DNA from: Candidatus Methanodesulfokora washburnensis
Lineage (GTDB): Archaea; Korarchaeota; Korarchaeia; Korarchaeales; Korarchaeaceae
Assembly (NCBI RefSeq): GCF_003947435.1
Contig: NZ_RCOS01000113.1
Location: 23,711 to 87,710, forward strand
Length of the DNA: 64,000 nucleotides
Reading direction: 5' to 3'
The position numbers and the translations under genes are program-made. Shown here piece after piece: positions 60,561 through 64,000 of the stretch. How positions within the stretch are numbered: position 1 is the stretch's first letter; every line of letters starts with the position of its first letter. A model generated the notes under the pieces. That model saw only the letters and a program-made list of their open reading frames with translations, was not told where the DNA came from and ran no database searches.

Positions 60561-61422
60561 GAGAATATTTTCGGATCTCTACTCCAAAATAGCGAGTACT
60601 GGAAGAAAAAACGTAGATAAAATATTCTCGGAGCTTGAGATAGAGCTTGTAGAATCAGGTCTCTCCGTTCAGTTTCTGGATGGGATAAAAGAGCATATAA
60701 AGAGAGAACTGGCAGGAAAAGACAGGGTGAGTGAGGATTTTCTGAAAGGAAAAATAAGAGAGCATGTATTAAAGAAGATAAAGCTAGAACCCCCAGATCT
60801 GGGCTTTATTATAAAAAAAGCTAAAGAAGAGGGAAGAATACCAGTATTTCTATTTTTTGGATTTAATGGAGTCGGGAAGTCCCTCAGCTTGGTTAAGACA
60901 GCTGATATCCTGATTAAAAACGGTTTTTCTCCCCTAATAGCGGCAGCAGATACTTTCAGATCAGCGGCAGAGGAGCAGTTAGAGGGCTATGCTAGGATGA
61001 TACGCGTTCAGGTAGTTAAAGGTGGAAGAGGGGCAGATCCTGCAGCAGTGATATATGATGCTGTGCAGAAAGCTAGTTTCAAGGGATTTGATGTGGTTTT
61101 GGGCGACACTTCAGGCCGGAGAGCAATGGATAGAAACCTAGGGGAAGAGCTAAGAAGAATAGTGAGGATAACAAAGCCAGATTTAAATATTCTTGTGGTG
61201 GACGGACTTGCTGGTTCTGATGTGGTGAACCAATGTATTGGATTCAGCCAATTCGTGCCGATAGACACAGTGATAGTATCAAAAGTTGATGCAGGAGGAT
61301 ATGCGGCAGCTATTCAAGCATCCTACATCCTAGAAAAACCAATTCTCTTCCTAGGCACAGGTACTTCCGTGAAGGATTATGTGAAATTTGACCCAGAAAA
61401 AGCCATTGATGAGATGTTTTGA
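60544..61422 (+). CDS. ftsY: Signal recognition particle receptor FtsY
   Basis: SRP receptor GTPase, 292 residues with a short helical N domain. The G1 loop is GFNGVGKSLSL (106-116), where the family normally has GxNGxGKTTT. ADTFRSAAEEQL, GDTSGRRAMDRNL (188 onward, usually DTAGR) and SKVDAGG (246-252) are G2, G3 and G4. It is recognisable but more divergent than expected for a housekeeping gene. TTG 60544 lies inside the prefoldin 3' end. Confidence 0.93.
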   Translation: MPRELKRIFSDLYSKIASTGRKNVDKIFSELEIELVESGLSVQFLDGIKEHIKRELAGKDRVSEDFLKGKIREHVLKKIKLEPPDLGFIIKKAKEEGRIPVFLFFGFNGVGKSLSLVKTADILIKNGFSPLIAAADTFRSAAEEQLEGYARMIRVQVVKGGRGADPAAVIYDAVQKASFKGFDVVLGDTSGRRAMDRNLGEELRRIVRITKPDLNILVVDGLAGSDVVNQCIGFSQFVPIDTVIVSKVDAGGYAAAIQASYILEKPILFLGTGTSVKDYVKFDPEKAIDEMF

Positions 61423-61684
61423 ATTGCTTGAACTGGAATTATTGTTTCCTAGAATTTTTATGCAAATTATAGCTGCCTCAAGCTAGGTTGAATATTTTGT
61501 CCTTTCTGTTGCAATTCATGTTTTAACTAAATGTTCATATGAATGTCAGATTCTAATGCCTTTTGAAGTTTAATCGGACAGAAAACATGCTTTTATTTGC
61601 TTCTGGTATCTGTTCATCACTCCTTTCCACAAGTCGGCACATAAAGATTAAAAAATTTTCCCACCCATGTTTGTAGGTGTTTTC

Positions 61685-63601
61685 ATGGTGAAGAAAGTAA
61701 CTGTTGTAGGAGCAGGTACAATGGGGCATGGCATAGCAGAGGTTCTGGCCATAAATGGGATAAAGACAAATCTAGTAGACGTGAAGGAGGATATTCTAAA
61801 AGGCGCAATGGAGAAAATAGGGTGGAGTCTCAGAAAGCTCTATGAGAAAGGGAAGATCGGCAGATCTCCTGATGAGATAATGGCTCTCATATCCACATTC
61901 ACATCAATAAAAGAAGCCGTCAGAGATGTGGATCTAGTCATAGAGGCGGTTCCAGAGATATTTGAGCTTAAAAAACAGGTTTTCCGCGAGATAGATGCCA
62001 ATTCGAGGCCGGATACTATAATAGCTACAAACACAAGTAGTATTCCCATATCCGAGCTTGCTTCATGTACAAATAGGCCAGATAAAGTGCTTGGCCTTCA
62101 CTTTTTCAATCCTCCCGTTGTAATGCAACTTGTGGAAGTCGTCAGAGGAAAGGATACCTCGGATGAAATAGTTAAACAGATGATTGAATTCGTCAGAGGA
62201 ATAGGAAAGAGGCCTGTTCTTGTCAGAAAAGACATACCTGGCTTTATAGTGAATAGAATAATGATCAGATTGTTGAACACTGCATGTATTCTGGTAAAAA
62301 GAGGAATTTATTCAATTGAAGAGGTGGATTCAGCCCTGAGGAAGATCGGGCTTCCAATGGGCGCTTTTGAGTTATCTGATTATATAGGGATAGATGTTCT
62401 TTACTTCATAATAGATTCTGTGAGAAGCAGGGGGATGGCAATAGAGCCCTGTCAGGTGTTCAAGGAGATGATGGACAAGGGAAAGCTGGGGGTCAAGTCA
62501 GGAGAGGGATTCTACAAGTATCCATCCCCTGGAACATACAAAAAACCGGATATAACTGCACTCGATAGAGCTGATCCAGCTTTGCTCATCTCTCCTGCAG
62601 TGAACGAGGCTTCATATCTGCTAAGAGAGGGAATATCCTCTCTTCAAGAGATAAATGAAGCCACCATTCTGGGGCTGGGGTATCCAAAGGGTATATTTCA
62701 ATACGCTGATGAAATGGGAATAGACACCATTGTGAATTCTCTGAAAAAGCTAAATGAGATCACTGGATCCACTGAGTTCTCTCCAGACCCTATTTTGCTT
62801 AGAATGCTTGAATTAGGCAGGACTGGAACTAAATCAGGATTCGGATTTCATGAATATTTCCAAGAAAATCAGATGGAGACAATAAAAATTCTCTACAGAC
62901 CTCCAGTTGCAGTAATACAGCTAAACAGGCCGGAGAAGCTCAATTCGATATCAAGAAAGATGCTGGATGAAATTAAAAAAGCCTTGATCGATCTATCCTC
63001 AGATGAAAATATAAGGGCAGTTGTGATGACAGGAGCTGGGAGAGCTTTCTCTTCCGGTGCTGATATAAGCGAGTTCCTGCAAATGAGTCCCGAAGAGATG
63101 ATAAAGTACTCTGAGTACTTTAAAGCAGTAGTGGAATCGATTGAGAAATCTCCAAAGCCAATAATAGCGGCAATAAACGGATATTGCCTTGGAGGTGGAC
63201 TGGAGATCGCCCTAGGATGCGATATAAGGATAGCAGCGGAATCAGCCAAGCTAGGACAGCCTGAGGTTAACATAGGACTAATACCAGGAGGAGGGGCAAC
63301 AAAAAGGCTCCCTATGCTGGTGGGGAGATCAAGAGCAAAGTTAATGATAATGACGGGCGAATATATCTCAGCTCAACAAGCAGAAAGAATGGGACTCGTT
63401 GACATGGTCATAAGGGATGATCTGCTGATGATGGAGGCCGTGAATCTCTGTCTAAAAATAACATCTAAGCCTGGGAAAGCGATATGGGCATCTAAAGTTG
63501 CAATAAATAGTGGAAACTCTGAGCTTGAATCCGCGCTCTTTGGCATTTTATCTGCCGATGCAAAGGATAAAATAAAGGCTTTCTTGGAAAAGAAAAAGTA
63601 A
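61685..63601 (+). CDS. Fused 3-hydroxyacyl-CoA dehydrogenase / enoyl-CoA hydratase
   Basis: A 638-residue bifunctional enzyme. The N-terminal half has GAGTMGHGIAEVL (NAD binding), ATNTSSIPISELA, LHFFNPPVVMQLVEVVRG and DIPGFIVNRI; a second dehydrogenase helical module follows, with FGFHEY ending it at about residue 395. The C-terminal crotonase domain has RPEKLNSIS, TGAGRAFSSGADISEF and LGGGLEIALGCDIRI with GLIPGGGATKRL. Archaeal fusions of this order serve crotonyl-CoA to acetoacetyl-CoA conversion in the 4-hydroxybutyrate route or beta-oxidation. GGTG precedes ATG 61685. The 262-bp gap before it shows no gene. Confidence 0.94.
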   Translation: MVKKVTVVGAGTMGHGIAEVLAINGIKTNLVDVKEDILKGAMEKIGWSLRKLYEKGKIGRSPDEIMALISTFTSIKEAVRDVDLVIEAVPEIFELKKQVFREIDANSRPDTIIATNTSSIPISELASCTNRPDKVLGLHFFNPPVVMQLVEVVRGKDTSDEIVKQMIEFVRGIGKRPVLVRKDIPGFIVNRIMIRLLNTACILVKRGIYSIEEVDSALRKIGLPMGAFELSDYIGIDVLYFIIDSVRSRGMAIEPCQVFKEMMDKGKLGVKSGEGFYKYPSPGTYKKPDITALDRADPALLISPAVNEASYLLREGISSLQEINEATILGLGYPKGIFQYADEMGIDTIVNSLKKLNEITGSTEFSPDPILLRMLELGRTGTKSGFGFHEYFQENQMETIKILYRPPVAVIQLNRPEKLNSISRKMLDEIKKALIDLSSDENIRAVVMTGAGRAFSSGADISEFLQMSPEEMIKYSEYFKAVVESIEKSPKPIIAAINGYCLGGGLEIALGCDIRIAAESAKLGQPEVNIGLIPGGGATKRLPMLVGRSRAKLMIMTGEYISAQQAERMGLVDMVIRDDLLMMEAVNLCLKITSKPGKAIWASKVAINSGNSELESALFGILSADAKDKIKAFLEKKK

Positions 63602-63687
63602 TTCCTCAACAGCTAGAATAATCTATATTTTTATAGATTGCATGATAGCAGCATAAGATTTATAAAGGGCGCAATGCAGAATTTAAC

Positions 63688-63762
63688 AGCGGGGTGGGGC
63701 AGCCTGGTCAGCCCGCCGGGCTCATAACCCGGAGGTCCCTGGTTCGAATCCAGGCCCCGCTA
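63688..63762 (+). tRNA. Initiator tRNA-Met (anticodon CAT)
   Basis: Acceptor AGCGGGG/CCCCGCT with the A1:U72 pair expected for archaeal initiators, A73. Anticodon stem CGGG with three G:C pairs beside loop CTCATAA gives CAT. T loop TTCGAAT. Confidence 0.95.
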
Positions 63763-64000
63763 CTATTTCTTAATCCTCAAAGACAAATTTCGATCTAGAT
63801 GCTTGAAGTATAGGGGGAGAAGTATCTTCCCAGAACAAACTCGTTTTCTTCAATATCTTATTTAATCACGTGCGGGTGAGCTGTCAGACAAGGAATTCAG
63901 TAGATATATCAAGCTCCTAGAGGAGTTCAGAAAGGTAGTTAGGGAGAATATTAGCAAATGAAATGGCGTTACTTAAGAAGTTTTCATTCTATCCGCTAGG
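63763..64000. other. Window end, no confident gene
   Basis: A TTATTTAAT box lies at about 63859-63867. After it, a frame ending at TGA 63961 reads LSDKEFSRYIKLLEEFRKVV and then RENISK from CTG 63881, which looks protein-like but has no standard start codon. It could be a fragment or a very small protein. Nothing else is recognised. Confidence 0.3.

Noticed and set aside
1..64000. CRISPR array, prophage, rRNA operon or intact insertion sequence
   Set aside because: I saw no regularly spaced repeats, integrase, transposase or rRNA sequence while reading the window.

Overview
The window is a gene-dense stretch of an archaeal chromosome. Archaeal markers include TFB, aIF1, aIF6, aRF1, RNA polymerase subunits P and E, Spt4/Spt5, the exosome superoperon, Rnp2/3/4 of RNase P, SBDS, KEOPS Pcc1, FEN1, RadA, S3Ae, S6e, S19e, S24e, S27Ae, L15e, L31e, L37Ae and L39e. 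It carries both a crenactin-type actin (1322-2599) and FtsZ (51081-52226), a combination I associate with Korarchaeota-like lineages; this placement is inference. Purine-rich coding strands, GC-rich tRNA stems and TATA boxes about 27 bp before many start codons fit a thermophile with many leaderless mRNAs. TTG and GTG starts are frequent.

Layout. 1-9700: RtcA (cut by the window edge), O6-methylguanine methyltransferase, crenactin, DUF72, ribose-1,5-bisphosphate isomerase facing a very divergent RuBisCO-like protein, an amidohydrolase, RbkR (HTH plus CTP-dependent riboflavin kinase), Taw1 and UMP kinase. 9700-17900: a small membrane protein, PurA, a Trm9-like methyltransferase overlapping Elp3, a DUF92 protein with a glycosyltransferase, TFB, aIF1, RpoP and signal peptidase, with tRNAs Glu, Pro, Pro and Val in between. 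17900-24720 (minus): the exosome superoperon, read L15e, COG1325, Rnp3, Rnp2, PsmA, SBDS, Rrp4, Rrp41, Rrp42, L37Ae, Brix, Pcc1. 24800-34450: an OBG-like GTPase, a sugar nucleotidyltransferase with S3Ae, an ECF transporter energising module, TruD, Pth2, FEN1, and an MFS transporter with a winged-helix gene.

34500-45800: aEF1B with a zinc ribbon, a membrane-spanning putative transcription regulator, aRF1, a GlmU-like nucleotidyltransferase, a PIN/RpoE/Spt4/S24e/S27Ae operon flanked by twin tRNA-Arg genes, nicotinamidase, a tiny zinc protein, HemK2/KsgA, RtcB, FKBP and UPF0179. 45900-52230: an unknown gene, a RadB-like ATPase, CarS, RadA, and the operon FtsZ-SecE-Spt5-L11-L1-L10. 52350-64000: tRNA-Ala, Nep1/Rnp4, a HAD hydrolase, ValS with a PfkB kinase, the S19e-PDCD5-L39e-L31e-aIF6 operon, S6e, prefoldin alpha/FtsY, a fused 3-hydroxyacyl-CoA dehydrogenase/enoyl-CoA hydratase and initiator tRNA-Met.

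Most of the window is housekeeping: translation, RNA processing, transcription, cell shape and division. The strongest unusual signals are: (1) a RuBisCO-like protein without the catalytic lysines, the KDDE metal site or the active-site histidine, beside a canonical R15P isomerase; (2) a perfect 15-bp inverted repeat around the TATA/BRE of the TFB gene; (3) a tRNA-Pro(CGG) whose genomic 5' end cannot pair at the top of the acceptor stem; (4) a CWB2-like ectodomain, membrane segment and cytoplasmic winged helix in one protein; (5) a 103-bp identical tract shared by the two ECF ATPase genes; (6) stem-loops at several convergent gene ends, including a three-hairpin block at 30190-30257. I saw no CRISPR array, intact insertion sequence, rRNA or prophage.
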